Of a stretch of DNA of 64,000 nt, positions 11,779 to 24,100 are shown in pieces. Below the pieces are notes generated by a model, which saw only the letters and a list, made by a program, of their open reading frames with translations, was not told where the DNA came from and made no database searches. Positions within the stretch are counted from its first letter, which is position 1. The number at the start of each line of letters is the position of its first letter. A program made the position numbers and the translations under genes. Where the stretch lies: positions 33,478,682 through 33,542,681 of the forward strand of contig NC_087063.1 in assembly GCF_963678635.1 (NCBI RefSeq), written 5' to 3'. Origin of the DNA: Symsagittifera roscoffensis (taxonomy: Eukaryota > Xenacoelomorpha > Acoela > Convolutidae).

Positions 11779-12970
11779 ACGTTCCAACAACAATTCCCCA
11801 GATACCACGCAAATCTCATATGAACTAAATAATCTAATAACACTACAACAACAATTACAACACCCTCACACCCTAATCATTCATCAATTATCATCAACCA
11901 TAACTTCCTCAAACCCACCAACTCCTACACCTTCTTCAGATTATACCCCTTCTTTAGTTCAATCCTCAACTTCAACCCAATCATCGTCCTCTACTAACCG
12001 TGCATATAGAACATTCGAAAGAAAATTTCCTAACCACCCGTTTCCCTCCAAACTCGGAAAAGCCCGCGATTATGTAAACCACCCTGATCAAACTAATACT
12101 CCCAAATTTCTCCAAATTTCCTTGCCCCTCTTTCCTCAATATACAATTAGTCACTCCGACCCTCACACTGAGCAACCCCACTATGTCGATGAGCATGTAC
12201 AAGCTCCCACACTCCACTGGACATCATTTTATCATTTATCAAACCCACTTTGTATACCACTCATTAACACACCTCAACAAGTAGAAAAAAGTAAAAATGA
12301 CCTTTTTAGACTAACCACAGCACTAACACCTCGACAATTTATGCATGTAGGATACAAAAAGCTTTTTAAAAATTTTCACCGCACCTCGAGCTAACGAATA
12401 TTCCATCGAATACTATGACCACAATATTACCAAACCTAACCAAGATCAGTTCCTCGACGACGACAAGTTCGCTAACCCGCAACTAACCGAAAAGTTTTTC
12501 ATCCGAACACCCTACATCTTTACACTAAGCTCAACAGATAAAAAACACAATCACATCATTTTCGAAGTACTAATCGACATCCAGGCTTACGAGTCATTTT
12601 ACGACAAATTTGAAACTTTTTCACTAACCTCCCACTTCCTCACTCCAAAAGAACGAGATCTGCACTGTTCACACGACATCATGTTGAGAACTAAGGAAAC
12701 ACATACTTACACTTACTATAGATTCATTCAAAATCACTTTAACTTACACAGACATTGCGACAACCCCGCCATCGATTTCAATTTATTAACTCTAAGTACA
12801 AATCACCATTTTTTATGATTTCACAAATAGCTTTGAAAATATTACTTTTCAAGGCACCCTCCGAAACTATGACCCAATAACCCAAATGAAAATTATTATT
12901 CCACTCACCAAGACCTTCAATGTAGAAGAATCCCGACCCAACATTTCCCGCATGAATATATTCAACCTGT
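11744..12970 (+). pseudogene. Extra ORF (ORF4) downstream of env, unknown function
   Basis: A frame open from 11,744 to 12,394 (about 217 codons without a stop) passes into another frame open from about 12,370 to 12,818, and then into a third to about 12,970. Together these suggest one protein of roughly 400 residues broken by two shifts. The middle part looks globular, with mixed hydrophobic and charged residues (FIRTPYIFTL, IIFEVLIDIQAY) rather than low complexity. No ATG was found at a convincing start, so it may be spliced or fused to the upstream region. I do not recognise it. Its position between env and the 3' end recalls accessory genes of complex retroviruses, but that is only an analogy. 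Confidence 0.4.
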
Positions 12971-13192
12971 AGAAATCCCAATATTAGAATTCATTCACAA
13001 TACTAAATAGAATCACAAGCTTTTTAACCTCATCCAGCACACCAATCACGAATTTTCCATTGGAACTGACGAACCATAAAAGCACTTCAATTGCTTCAAA
13101 CTAAAAATATCATTCGCATATTAGCAAAACTACTAACCACATCAGATGCTATACACAATATCTTCCCTCATGGCTTCTTCCCCGATGACTAG

Positions 13193-13271
13193 GTAAGTAT
13201 GAATTAAATAATTTATAAACTAATAAATTCAAAACAAACTAACCATTTCTTATTAAATGTTTTTTCTTTAG
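13193..13271 (+). other. Possible 79-bp intron
   Basis: The sequence AG/GTAAGTATG at 13,191-13,201 is a near-consensus splice donor. A pyrimidine-rich tract ending CTTTAG at 13,271 is a good acceptor. The length is like that of other introns in this window. It lies just 3' of ORF4. Confidence 0.45.
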
Positions 13272-14644
13272 TCAGAAAACAAAAATAAAAACTACAAACT
13301 TTTTTATAAATTATAAACTTTTATTAACCAACCGCAATAAACGATACAGTAAATTTTCTTCTCCACAGTAGTAAATTCATCTTTAAATTCTTTTCCCCAA
13401 TGTAGTAAATCTAAATACATTGAAAATAATTTAAAAATTTCAATCCCCACAACGCAATAAATTTAAATATCTCAGTAGTAAGTCTATACAAATGCCAGCA
13501 GTACTAACTTTTTCAAGATAAAACTCAATCGCCCATGTCGAATTGTTTGAATTAATGATTTCAATTTAAACTTTCACTATTAACAACTCAAACTAGTAAT
13601 AACAAGTTTCCAACTTTCTTTTAACCCGGTTGGAAAGGAATTATATGAAAATCCCAACTAACCAACGCAGCTTATTAAACACTATAAACCACAAACTAAC
13701 AGCATGACTAAGAAAAGAAAACCCACGGTACCCAAACCGGATTAAACCATTTTAAAGAAACTGATAATTTATCCTTTTGAAGACTATTGTCTAAAAAAGA
13801 AAGTGTAAAACACCAAAAAGTCGAAAGACAAACCCTAACCAAACCATTTGATTTTTGAGAAAAGGACACAACCAAAACAACAAAAGGAAAAAACCAGCAA
13901 CAAACATGACATAAAAGGTTAACAAGACCCCATAAAACAGGACCCCATAAAAAACCAGCATGCAATCATACCCTCATTCCTCACGAACAGACGCTTTGTG
14001 ACACACTCCTTATTTTGGACAAGAGGTACTCAAGTGTGAGTAACTCTTTTAAAATAACTGAACTAAAATAAAAGTTTTTACGATAAAAACTAATAAAAAA
14101 TCATAACTAAAAGAAGAACTAACTAAACATTTATTTATGTAAATTATATAATGCAGTAATATAGACCATACACAATCACGAAGACGAGCATCAAGAAGCT
14201 AAGACGACCTCATCACACTCAATCCACAGAATGGCTGAACACAACCGATATGCCGCTCACAACCACAACTCAAAGGATTCGAAGTACGACTTGACTGCGA
14301 AGCAAAAGACTTCATTGAAACAGACCAATGACCACCTCGATGTTCAAGTATACATACAGATCCGAGTTACAAGGCATTCCCTCCAAACTCGAGCTTCACG
14401 CCATTCCCAAACAAGATCGAAACACAGTTCTCCACACCGATCAAGAACAGACGATCATAACAAACCATTTGGAAATCAGATTGATTTTGTTGACGGTCTC
14501 GCTCATCGTTGAATGACAAAACAACCTTTACGATTCCAGCTTCCTGGAGCTTTCACCTCCATGAACGGAATAGAAATAGTGCTCGCGAAATACAGACAAT
14601 CATCATCCATCCTCCATTACTGATAGAAGTCAAAAGAAAAACTC
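13272..14644 (+). other. Mostly non-coding 3' region of the decayed element
   Basis: Apart from overlapping frames at 14,231-14,516, which show no recognisable motif, I see no gene. Short direct near-repeats occur near 13,920-13,960 (CCCCATAAAA twice). A purine-rich tract at 14,629-14,641 (AAAAGAAAAAC) lies just before the LTR-like sequence and could be the polypurine tract that primes plus-strand synthesis. Confidence 0.4.
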
Positions 14645-15070
14645 TGTAAACCCCGGATGGGTGGAACCAGATCCAAACTATATATTATTATTGGTTATAA
14701 TTTAGATATTTTTATCCCTATAAAATATTAAAGACTAACCAATCACACTCCATCAAACTAACAACTCACTCATTTATAAGTGCTGAAATTACTTGTAACT
14801 TTAGCACCAGAGCATTTTGAATTTAACTTACAACTTAGTTGCTTTCTCCAAGAGACCGACTCGTAACAAAACCAGTATACTTCAGATCTATTGAGACTAA
14901 GAGATATAAGAGTAAGATTAAGATAGGTATTAGACTAAGAAGTTTCACGAATCTATCCGGCCGAAAATAAGATAGCGTGACGAGCAGACAGTGTACCTTA
15001 TCTGAAATTTTTCTATGAGGTAGAACATCCATCCCAACTCACATTTAAGTTTATTATGTTATTACTGCTC
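14645..15070 (+). repeat. Candidate 3' LTR of the decayed element
   Basis: The candidate begins TGTAAACC directly after a purine-rich tract. It contains TATAAAATA near 14,719, CCAATCA at 14,739 and a second TATA-like site (TTTATAAGTG) near 14,774. The LTR partner is outside the window, so the ends are estimates. The right boundary may lie between 15,070 and 15,095. Confidence 0.35.
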
Positions 15071-15663
15071 CATAAACCTTAAAAGGCAGTCGGAACAGTC
15101 AGGGCTTCGCCCTGATACGAGCAGTCTTGTTTCTCGTTTGTGTATGTTTTTGTATGTATAAGCTTTTGTATGAATATAGGTTTCGAAGTGTTTCGAAAAA
15201 AAAAGCTAGAAGCATAATTATAACTCAAATTTAATCTAAAATTGGTTTCGGATTGTCAAAATTTTCTAGAAACAATCAATAGTATACACAAACCTTTTCT
15301 TCCAAATTTAAAAGTTTTCGCGTGTACGCTTGTAATGCATGTTGGATGTTTTTAGTGATTGTGGTTTTTGCACATACATATATTCTTTTATAAGAAGATT
15401 GCGTTCTTTGAAATAAGTTTCAAATAAGTTTTTTTTTGAAATAAAAATGTTTGGGTGTGTGTATTATGACTTGTCACAGTAGTTGAACAATATACCAACC
15501 AGATACTACAAATAAACGCAATTATGTGAGTACGAATGAATTGCATGATGGATAATGTACAGGTACAATCGATTGTGTGTAGAGGTGAATTGGAAGTGTA
15601 ACTTTTTTGTATCAAATGAGCATACATTTGTTCGTTTTTTTCCTTAAATTTTGTGTAAAAAGT
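15071..15663. other. Non-coding, T-rich spacer
   Basis: No gene is seen. There is a short perfect hairpin, AGGGCTTCGCCCT, near 15,104, followed by T-rich sequence with scattered TGTATG words that resemble the large TATG microsatellite further right. Confidence 0.5.
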
Positions 15664-16891
15664 ATCCCTAGTCGATCAAGGGAGGTTATCTTGCAAGATC
15701 TTGCAAGAATCTTGCAAGATTCTTTTAAAGAGGATGCATCTCTTTAAAAGATCTTGCAAGATTCTTGCAAGATCTTGCAAGATAACCTCCTTTAAAGATA
15801 ACCTTTTTTTGCAAGATCTTTAAAGATACAATTTTTTTGGGCAAAAACAGCTTTACACGCGAAGACAACCAAGTAGCGTTCGTGGAAGAAGGAAGCAATC
15901 TTAGCTACGCATACATACACACAGCCCGCTAGGCGGTTGCCCCCAGAAAGCTTCTTTTTTTAAAACTTTTTTTGTGATAGGCGGCTATCTTCAAGTTTTG
16001 ATCGACTGCTTATACCTTAATCTCTCAAAATAGGAATTTGAGAAGAAGTCGTTTGTGATGAAAGCTTCACTTTCCTAGAACATAGCCAATCGAAGATTGC
16101 AAAGGAGTAATGAACGCAAGTAAACATTAAAAAATAACACTGACGTTGTTGAAAAATCTCAACTTTCAAAACTCAAAGAAAACAATAGAAGCCCTTTAAG
16201 CTCTTTAAATTTCTTGAACAATTTATGATGGGCGCTTTTTTGATAACATGAACCCGACTTGAGAAAACTGGATCAATAAGTAAAGTTTTTATTCTCTGGA
16301 AATCTAAAATGTAAATTCAACTCTCAAAACTAGAAATCGATATTCGAAAAAACTAAATATCCCCGGTTTGAACTAATTAAAGCAATTCGTCACAAAAAAT
16401 TTTTGGCCAATAATCCTTCAATTTTCGCAAACCGGTAGCCGCAATAATTGCAAATAAATTAAAAAGATTTGATTGGTTGATACTTTTAATCTCATTGAAT
16501 AAATTAACAACAAATATGCGACTACTTTTTAACGCATGATTTTTGTCTAATTTTATTCGTTAAGCATTTATTTGAAGTGATGCAATTAAATTTTTGAGAT
16601 CAATTCGAAAAAGTTTTGGATTCTCGTTCTAGAAACAATTTTTTTGATCTTACACCTAATTTCTGTTATTTGTTTTGTGTTTTTCGACAGAAATTTTGGG
16701 ATGGTTATCTTGCAAGATTCTTGCAAGATTCTAGCAAGATAGCCTCCCTCTTTCAAGATTCTTGCAAGATAACCTCCATCTTGCAAGATCTTGCAAGATA
16801 ACCTCCATCTTGCAAGATCTTGCAAGATAACCCTCTTTTGCAAGAATCTTGGAAGATCTTGCAAGATAACCTCCCTTGATCGACTAGGGAT
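15664..16891. mobile_element. 1.23-kb non-autonomous foldback/TIR element
   Basis: The left end begins ATCCCTAGTCGATCAAGGG and the right end is its inverse complement. The match is perfect over about 39 bases and imperfect beyond. Both ends are packed with the 10-mer ATCTTGCAAG in direct and inverted orientation. The interior (about 15,830-16,690) has no coding frame with protein-like content. The target duplication is at most GT/GT, or absent. The organisation fits a non-autonomous foldback or MITE-like DNA transposon; the superfamily is not determined. Confidence 0.8.
15681..15790. repeat. Near-perfect 110-bp hairpin at left end of foldback element
   Basis: The arms, starting GGAGGTTATC and ending GATAACCTCC, are about 52 bases each with two single-base differences, around a short TGCATC loop region. 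This inverted repeat is nested inside the left terminal inverted repeat. Confidence 0.85.
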
Positions 16892-17540
16892 GTATGTAAA
16901 AGTTTGTTTTTCTGTTTAAAGTTATGTGTAAAAAGCATGCATGTAGGTGTATGCTAGTTTATGTACATCTGCATGGATGTGTCTCTGCTTGATTTCCTTC
17001 CTAGTTACCGTGTGTATGTTTGAAGTGTGGTTAGTTTGTTATTAAGTGATGTTGGTTTAATATCAAAGTTGAGGTGTATTATTAAAAACAAGTTTTCAAT
17101 GATGTTTATAGTTTTTTTTGTAAGTAAGTGTGTATTTAGATATAGGGGGTTGTCTCCATGTATAGCTGTTTCGAAGCAGTAAAAAGTTTTTAGCTAAAAC
17201 TGAAAACCACACTTAATCTCAAATTCACTCTAACTTTTATTTCTGATTTGTCTAAATTATTCTACAATTCTTCGTCAGGTTTTTTGATATTCCTTATATG
17301 TTTTTCCGGTGTGTATATGATCTATTTAATTGTTTTAATGTAGATGAACGATGATTGTGTACAAATTATGCATTCGTGTAATTGTGAAGTTAAGCATGGG
17401 TGTACAAATGTGCCCACCAAAATATTATCATTTATGTAACCATAGCCAAAATTCTAAACAAGAGTATAATTCATTTATTTTTCAGCTAGTTCTTCTGAAA
17501 TTATTTGCCAATGTTTCCATGACCTTCAAATCGATAAGTA
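16892..17540. other. Non-coding spacer
   Basis: No gene is seen. The left part has degenerate TGTATG and TGCATG words. The segment TGTGTAAAAAG, found just left of the foldback element (15,651-15,661), recurs near 16,922-16,935. Confidence 0.5.
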
Positions 17541-17715
17541 CACTCAAAAAAATGTTAAGGTAAAATTACCCTAAATGAGTTAAGGTTAAAAAAAATTAAG
17601 GTAAAATTTACCCTAACATTACCTTAACTTTACCTTAAAATATTGTTAGGGTAAAATTTACCTTAACTGATTTAGGGTAATTTACCTTAACTCAACCTTA
17701 ATTTTACTAAAAATA
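17541..17715. mobile_element. Small palindromic (MITE-like) element
   Basis: The segment is an imperfect inverted repeat built from GTTAAGGTAAAATTACCC-type words. The left half (from CACTCAAAAAAATG at 17,541) pairs with the right half ending near 17,710, around a short centre near 17,620-17,645. It has no coding capacity. Such short palindromes are typical of MITEs, but no target duplication was established. Confidence 0.6.
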
Positions 17716-17852
17716 TTTAGGAATGCATTTAACTAAACAGGAATAAGGTATTTTGAGATAAACATTGGATCTCGTAGCCCACCTATCAAATTTTCAGTTC
17801 AACCATATAATTGATAAAGTTTTTTTAAGTATATTTGTATGGATGTATTTTT

Positions 17853-19373
17853 GTATGTATGTATGTATGTATGTATGTATGTATGTATGTATGTATGTAT
17901 GTATGTATGTATGTATGTATGTATGTATGTATGTATGTATGTATGTATGTATGTATGTATGTATGTATGTATGTATGTATGTATGTATGTATGTATGTAT
18001 GTATGTATGTATGTATGTATGTATGTATGTATGTATGTATGTATGTATGTATGTATGTATGTATGTATGTATGTATGTATGTATGTATGTATGTATGTAT
18101 GTATGTATGTATGTATGTATGTATGTATGTATGTATGTATGTATGTATGTATGTATGTATGTATGTATGTATGTATGTATGTATGTATGTATGTATGTAT
18201 GTATGTATGTATGTATGTATGTATGTATGTATGTATGTATGTATGTATGTATGTATGTATGTATGTATGTATGTATGTATGTATGTATGTATGTATGTAT
18301 GTATGTATGTATGTATGTATGTATGTATGTATGTATGTATGTATGTATGTATGTATGTATGTATGTATGTATGTATGTATGTATGTATGTATGTATGTAT
18401 GTATGTATGTATGTATGTATGTATGTATGTATGTATGTATGTATGTATGTATGTATGTATGTATGTATGTATGTATGTATGTATGTATGTATGTATGTAT
18501 GTATGTATGTATGTATGTATGTATGTATGTATGTATGTATGTATGTATGTATGTATGTATGTATGTATGTATGTATGTATGTATGTATGTATGTATGTAT
18601 GTATGTATGTATGTATGTATGTATGTATGTATGTATGTATGTATGTATGTATGTATGTATGTATGTATGTATGTATGTATGTATGTATGTATGTATGTAT
18701 GTATGTATGTATGTATGTATGTATGTATGTATGTATGTATGTATGTATGTATGTATGTATGTATGTATGTATGTATGTATGTATGTATGTATGTATGTAT
18801 GTATGTATGTATGTATGTATGTATGTATGTATGTATGTATGTATGTATGTATGTATGTATGTATGTATGTATGTATGTATGTATGTATGTATGTATGTAT
18901 GTATGTATGTATGTATGTATGTATGTATGTATGTATGTATGTATGTATGTATGTATGTATGTATGTATGTATGTATGTATGTATGTATGTATGTATGTAT
19001 GTATGTATGTATGTATGTATGTATGTATGTATTTATGTATGTATGTATGTATGTATGTATGTATGTATGTATGTATGTATGTATGTATGTATGTATGTAT
19101 GTATGTATGTATGTATGTATGTATGTATGTATGTATGTATGTATGTATGTATGTATGTATGTATGTATGTATGTATGTATGTATGTAGGTATGTATGTAT
19201 GTATGTATGTATGTATGTATGTATGTATGTATGTATGTATGTATGTATGTATGTATGTATGTATGTATGTATGTATGTATGTATGTATGTATGTATGTAT
19301 GTATGTATGTATGTATGTATGTATGTATGTATGTTTGTATGTATGTATGTATGTATGTATGTATGTATGTATG
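17853..19373. repeat. (TATG)n microsatellite, about 1.52 kb
   Basis: About 380 tandem copies of the tetranucleotide are present. They are uninterrupted from 17,853 to 19,032, with only three substitutions near 19,033, 19,188 and 19,335. TATG repeats contain no stop codon in any frame on either strand, so long open frames here are artefacts. An unrelated flank begins at CTGTTCG near 19,374. Confidence 0.98.
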
Positions 19374-21100
19374 CTGTTCGAAATTTGCTCTCGGTTATTT
19401 CTTGTTTTCATGCAACTTTGATGTGTGCAAGAAGGTTAAATTTAGGTGCGCACTTTTTGTGTTTGCCTACCCCAAAAAAATTGAAATTTTTTTTACAAAA
19501 TTCTTTCAGGGATGAAATTATAAAGAAAAAAAATATCGCACTGGTTGATACGTATTCAGTACTGTTATAGAAGTGTGTTAACAGCAATATTTCTGGATGA
19601 AACAATTCATAAGGTCAAATTGAGGGCCTGATTTAGCATGAAATATTGCTTCAAAAAATGTTCTGCCTTTCATATCAAAAAAACTCAATCGTTGGAACTT
19701 CAAATTTTAATCGGATATTTCTTGTTTTCATGCAGCATTGATGTGTGCAAGAAATTTAAATTTCCTAAACTACTTGACAAACGGCCAAATTTGAAAATTA
19801 TCTAAATAAAAAAAAATCGAAATTGCAGAGCTAGTTTTGCTTTGTTGAGAAACATTTATTGTGCGTTTGTCTGTCGATATCGTTTTCTAGTGAGCAGTTT
19901 TTTTCTCACAGTCTGGTGCATTCCAATTAATTTTCGTTTTTTTTAGCAATTTCCAATTAATGGATTTTTAAAAGTTTTGAGCTATTGTAGTAATGAATAA
20001 AAAAAAATAGATCGTTTTTGAACACTCTGTTTGTGATATGTGTATATTAGATAAACAACAATGCGGTTTGAACAGCTGTTCGAATTCTGCTCTCAGTTAT
20101 TTCTTGTTTTCATGCAACAATGATGTGTGCAAAAAATTTAAATTTCCTAAACTACTTGACAAATAGCCAAATTTGAAAATTATCTAAATAAAAAAAAATC
20201 GAAATTACAGAGCTAGTTTTGCTTTGTTGAGAAACATTTATAGTGCTTTTGTCTGTCGATATAGTTTTCTAGTGAGCAACTTTTTTCTCATGGTCTGGTG
20301 CGTTCCAATTAATTTTCGTTTTTTTTAGCAATTTCCATTTAATGGATTTTTAAAAGTTTTGAGCTATTGTAGTAATGAATAAAAAAAAATAGATCGTTTT
20401 TGAACACTCTGTTTGTGATATGTGTATATTAGATAAACAACAATGCGGTTTGAACAGCTGTTCGAATTCTGCTCTCAGTTATTTCTTGTTTTCATGCAAC
20501 TTTGATGTGTACAAGAAGGTTAAATTTCCTAAACTAATTAAGAAATGACCAAATTTGAAAACTATCAAAATAAAAAAATCGAAATTTAAAAAACAAACAG
20601 TCAAATCGACATGCCGCTTTAGGTGCGCACTTTTTGTGTTTGTCTACCCCAAAAAAAATTAATTTTTTTTTACAAAAGTCTTTCAGGGATGAAAATATCC
20701 AGAAAAAAATATCGCAACTGGTTGATACGTATTCAGTTCTGTTATAGAAGTGTTAACAGCAATTTTTTTGGATGAAACAATTCATAATGTCAGTTTGAGG
20801 GCCTGATTTAGCATGAAATATCGCTTCAAAAATTGTTCTGCCTTTCATATTAAAAAAAACAATCATTAGAATTTCAAAAGGGCTAATTTTGATATCCAGT
20901 ACGTTGCTAATCTCAGCGTGATTGCGAAGACTTTAATTGAAAAAAAACTGTCGCAGGTTTTGTATCATAGAGTTGTGAAAACAATTTTCAATTTTTTTTG
21001 CCATTGACAGAAAATTATTAGAGCTAGATTTCGGTATATAATACACTCCTATTCCGAAGGAAATGTGACAATATGGTTTTTTTAAGTAAAAAATTACTTC
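19374..21100. repeat. Dispersed and 382-bp tandem repeats
   Basis: A landmark word, CTTGTTTTCATGCA, occurs at 19,401, 19,721, 20,103 and 20,485. The last three are exactly 382 bases apart and mark tandem copies. A second module containing CACTTTTTGTGTTTG occurs near 19,450 and 20,628 and returns further right. The sequence is AT-rich with no protein-like frame. Confidence 0.8.
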
Positions 21101-21104
21101 TTTT

Positions 21105-24100
21105 CGGGCTTCCGGCTCGCTCCAAAAATTGGCTTCAATTTTATCATTTTGAAGCTGTTGGCTTCCAAAAATTGGCTTCAATTTTACTCTGATGACATTT
21201 GATATCTGTTAATAGATGTCGGAGTAGCAGTAGGAGAGCTTAAATTTGATACAAAAAACGTGTCTAAAATCGAAGTGCTTGGGACGATATACGTTTTTTA
21301 AGAAGAAAAAATAATCGGGCTTCCGGCTCGCTCCAAAGATTGGCTTCATCTTTATTTTTACTCTGATGATTTTTGGTATCTGTTGATAGGTATCGGAGTA
21401 GCATTAGTAGAGCTTAAGTTTGATATAAAAAACGTTTCTAAATTCGAGGTGCTTGTGACGATAAAATTTTTTTTATAAAAAAAAATTCGGGCTTCAGGCT
21501 CTCTCCTAAGATTGACTTCAAATGTACGTTTTAGGTTATTTTTTTGCTCTTGTCCTGTTATTTCAACGAAATTTGTTTTGCGACTCTCAAGTTGTTGAAT
21601 TTTTCAGATATTCAATTGGAGCGTTTACAATCCTTAAAACGTCGTGTTAGTTTCGATATAGTTTTCAAGTGTCGATAATTTTCATCGATAAATTCTTCAA
21701 ATTGTGCCATAATTTTCTTGTTTTTATACAACTCTGGTGCAGTTGAGACCGTAAGATTTTTAAAGCTCTTTGATCGTTAAGAAGGTAGTGATTTAAATTG
21801 CAGAATGGTTAGTTGGGCGAGGTATAACCCGATTTCCAGGTTTCTATGAAGTTCATAGCAAGTGATATCATTTTTTCATAATTTTTCGGTTGAAAGAGTC
21901 TATTTCATTGCTAAAATATATTATCTTACTCGTCATTTCAGTTACAGATTATAGTTCGATGCATGGAAGTTATCGAAAGATGAAAAAAAATCAAGGTTTT
22001 CAAAAAACAGTCAATTCGTGACGCCGCTTTGTGTGTGCACTTTTTGTGTTTGCCTACCCCCAAAAAAATTGAGAGTTTATTACAAAAAATTTTCACTGCT
22101 GAAACTATCCAGGACACTGATTTGGCAAGTGATTATTTCAATTTCAGTGCTGTTAGAGAAGTCCGTTAACAGCAATATTTCTGGATGAAAAAATTGAAAA
22201 GGTCTGTTTGGGGGGCCTGATCTGGCCTAAAATATTGCTTCAAAAATCTTCTGCCCTATATATGAAAAAGTACTGAGTATTTTCTCTGCTGTGTTTTTGC
22301 AATGGTTAGAAATTTTTAGAAGGGCTAAATTTTATTGTGTTACATTATTAAACTCAGGGTGGTTGTGAAACTATTATTTTTTTTAAAAAAATCACAATTT
22401 TTCAAAATCCTTGCTTAATCCAGGTTTTGTGCCATAGAGTTGTGACAACCTATTGGTTTTCAAATCAGGTTTTGCCATGACAGATGAATGAAAGAGCTTA
22501 ATGTTGGTATATTATAGGCTCCTAAAATCGAAGGGAATGTGACGATATGTTTTTTTAATGAAAATTTTTCTTTTTTTCGGGCTTCGGTCTCGCTCCAAAT
22601 CTTGGCTTAAATTTTTTACCTTTTCTTCTCAATACTATTGCAATCTGTTTAAAGCTATTGCAAGAACAACAACAGAGCCTAGTTTTGATATAAAAAATCT
22701 CTCTAAATTTCGAATAAATGTGACGATATAATTTTTTTAATTAAAAAAAATTATTCCGGCTTCCGGCTCGCTCCAAAGATTGGCTTCAATTTTAATGTTA
22801 TATTAGTGATTTTTGTAATAAGTTAAAAGCTATCGGAGATACAATAGTGGAAATTAATTTTGTTATATAAAACGAGCGCAAAATCGAAGTGATTGTGACG
22901 ATATAAATTATTGAATTTAAAAAAAAAAAAAACTTTTTTCGGGCTTCATGCTCTCTCCTAAGATTGGCTTCAATTGTTTATCTTAGGTTATTTTTGTGCT
23001 CTTGCCCGGTTCCTAATTTCTAAGACACTTTTACTGCTCGTCTCGTGCTGTTAATTTTTATAAACTTCAAATTGAAGAGTTTAAAATCCTCAAAACGGCG
23101 TGTTAATTTCGATATTGTTTTCTAGTGTTGATAATTTTCATCGATATTTTCTTTAAATTATGCCATAATTTTCTTGTTTTTATACAACTCTGATACAATT
23201 GAGACAGTAACATCTCCTAAACTTTTTGATTGTTAGCAGGGTAATGATTGAAGTTGCAGAATGGTTAGTTGGGCGAGGTACAAACCGATTTTTCAGGTTT
23301 TTTTTAAATGTTTATTGCAAGATGTATCATTTTTTCAGAATTTTACGGTTGAAATAGTCTATTCTGTCGCTGAACTATATTATTTCACTCGTAATTCTAG
23401 TTAAAAAACTTAATTCGATGCATGAAAATTACCAAAATTAAAAAAAAATCAAAGTTTTTAAAAACTGTCATTTCGACTTGCTGCTTTGGGTGTTCACTTT
23501 TTATGTTTGCCTACCCTAAAAAAAATTTTACGGTTTTTCTTACAAAAATCTTTCAGGGATGAGATATCCAGAAAAAAATGTCGCAACTGGTTGATACGCA
23601 TTCAGTTTTGTTATAGATGTGCGTTAACAGCTATATTTCTGGATGAAAAAGACAATAAGGTCAGTTTGGGGGACCGTATTTGGCCTCAAATATCGCTTCG
23701 AAAAATATTCTGCACCTTTTGTTATAAAGTATTCAGTATTTTTTCTGCAATTCGTTGCAATCGTTAGAACTGCAACAGGCCTGATTTTTGATGTATAATA
23801 CGTTTCTAAACTCAGCGTGGTTATGAAGATATTAGTTTTAAAAAAAAAAACCCAATTTTTTCAAAATCCCTGCTTGGCACAGGTTTTGTGTCATAGAAAT
23901 GTTAAAAAATATTAATTTTCAAATTTTTTTTTTGCCATCAACAGATGAATAACAGAGCTTAATTTTGATATATAATACGCTCCTAAATTCGAAGAGAAGG
24001 TAACGATATGATTTTTTAAAATAAAATGTTACTTTTTTTCGGGCTTCGGGCTCGCTCTAAAGATTGGCCTAAATTTTCATTTTTTCTTAATATTTTTTGC

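Larger units (their letters stand above)
1..15070 (+). mobile_element. Decayed env-bearing Ty3/gypsy-like LTR retroelement, 5' end outside window
   Basis: The sequence shows, in order, a capsid-like Gag with one zinc knuckle, a DSGA protease, an RT with a YLDD box, RNase H, an HHCC/DDE integrase, an envelope-like glycoprotein and an additional ORF, ending in an LTR-like stretch near 14,645-15,070. The Gag-PR-RT-RH-IN order is that of Ty3/gypsy (Metaviridae) elements. At more than 15 kb it is longer than a typical 5-9 kb gypsy element because of the 3' genes. Every frame is broken by stops and single-base shifts, so it is a fossil copy. The sense strand is rich in A and C and poor in G throughout. 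The 5' LTR is not in the window, so LTR identity and target-site duplication cannot be tested. Confidence 0.8.

Noticed and set aside
14231-14516. Basic His/Ser-rich 93-codon protein before the LTR-like end
   Set aside because: Overlapping frames are equally open, no motif is present, and it may be untranslated 3' sequence; not listed as a gene.
16586-16938. Repeat protein with Cys/Lys/Ile-rich units on the minus strand
   Set aside because: It is a translation of the ATCTTGCAAG repeats in the foldback terminus.
17765-19570. Long open frames (449-601 codons) over the TATG array on both strands
   Set aside because: TATG repeats contain no stop in any frame; the protein would be a pure four-residue repeat.
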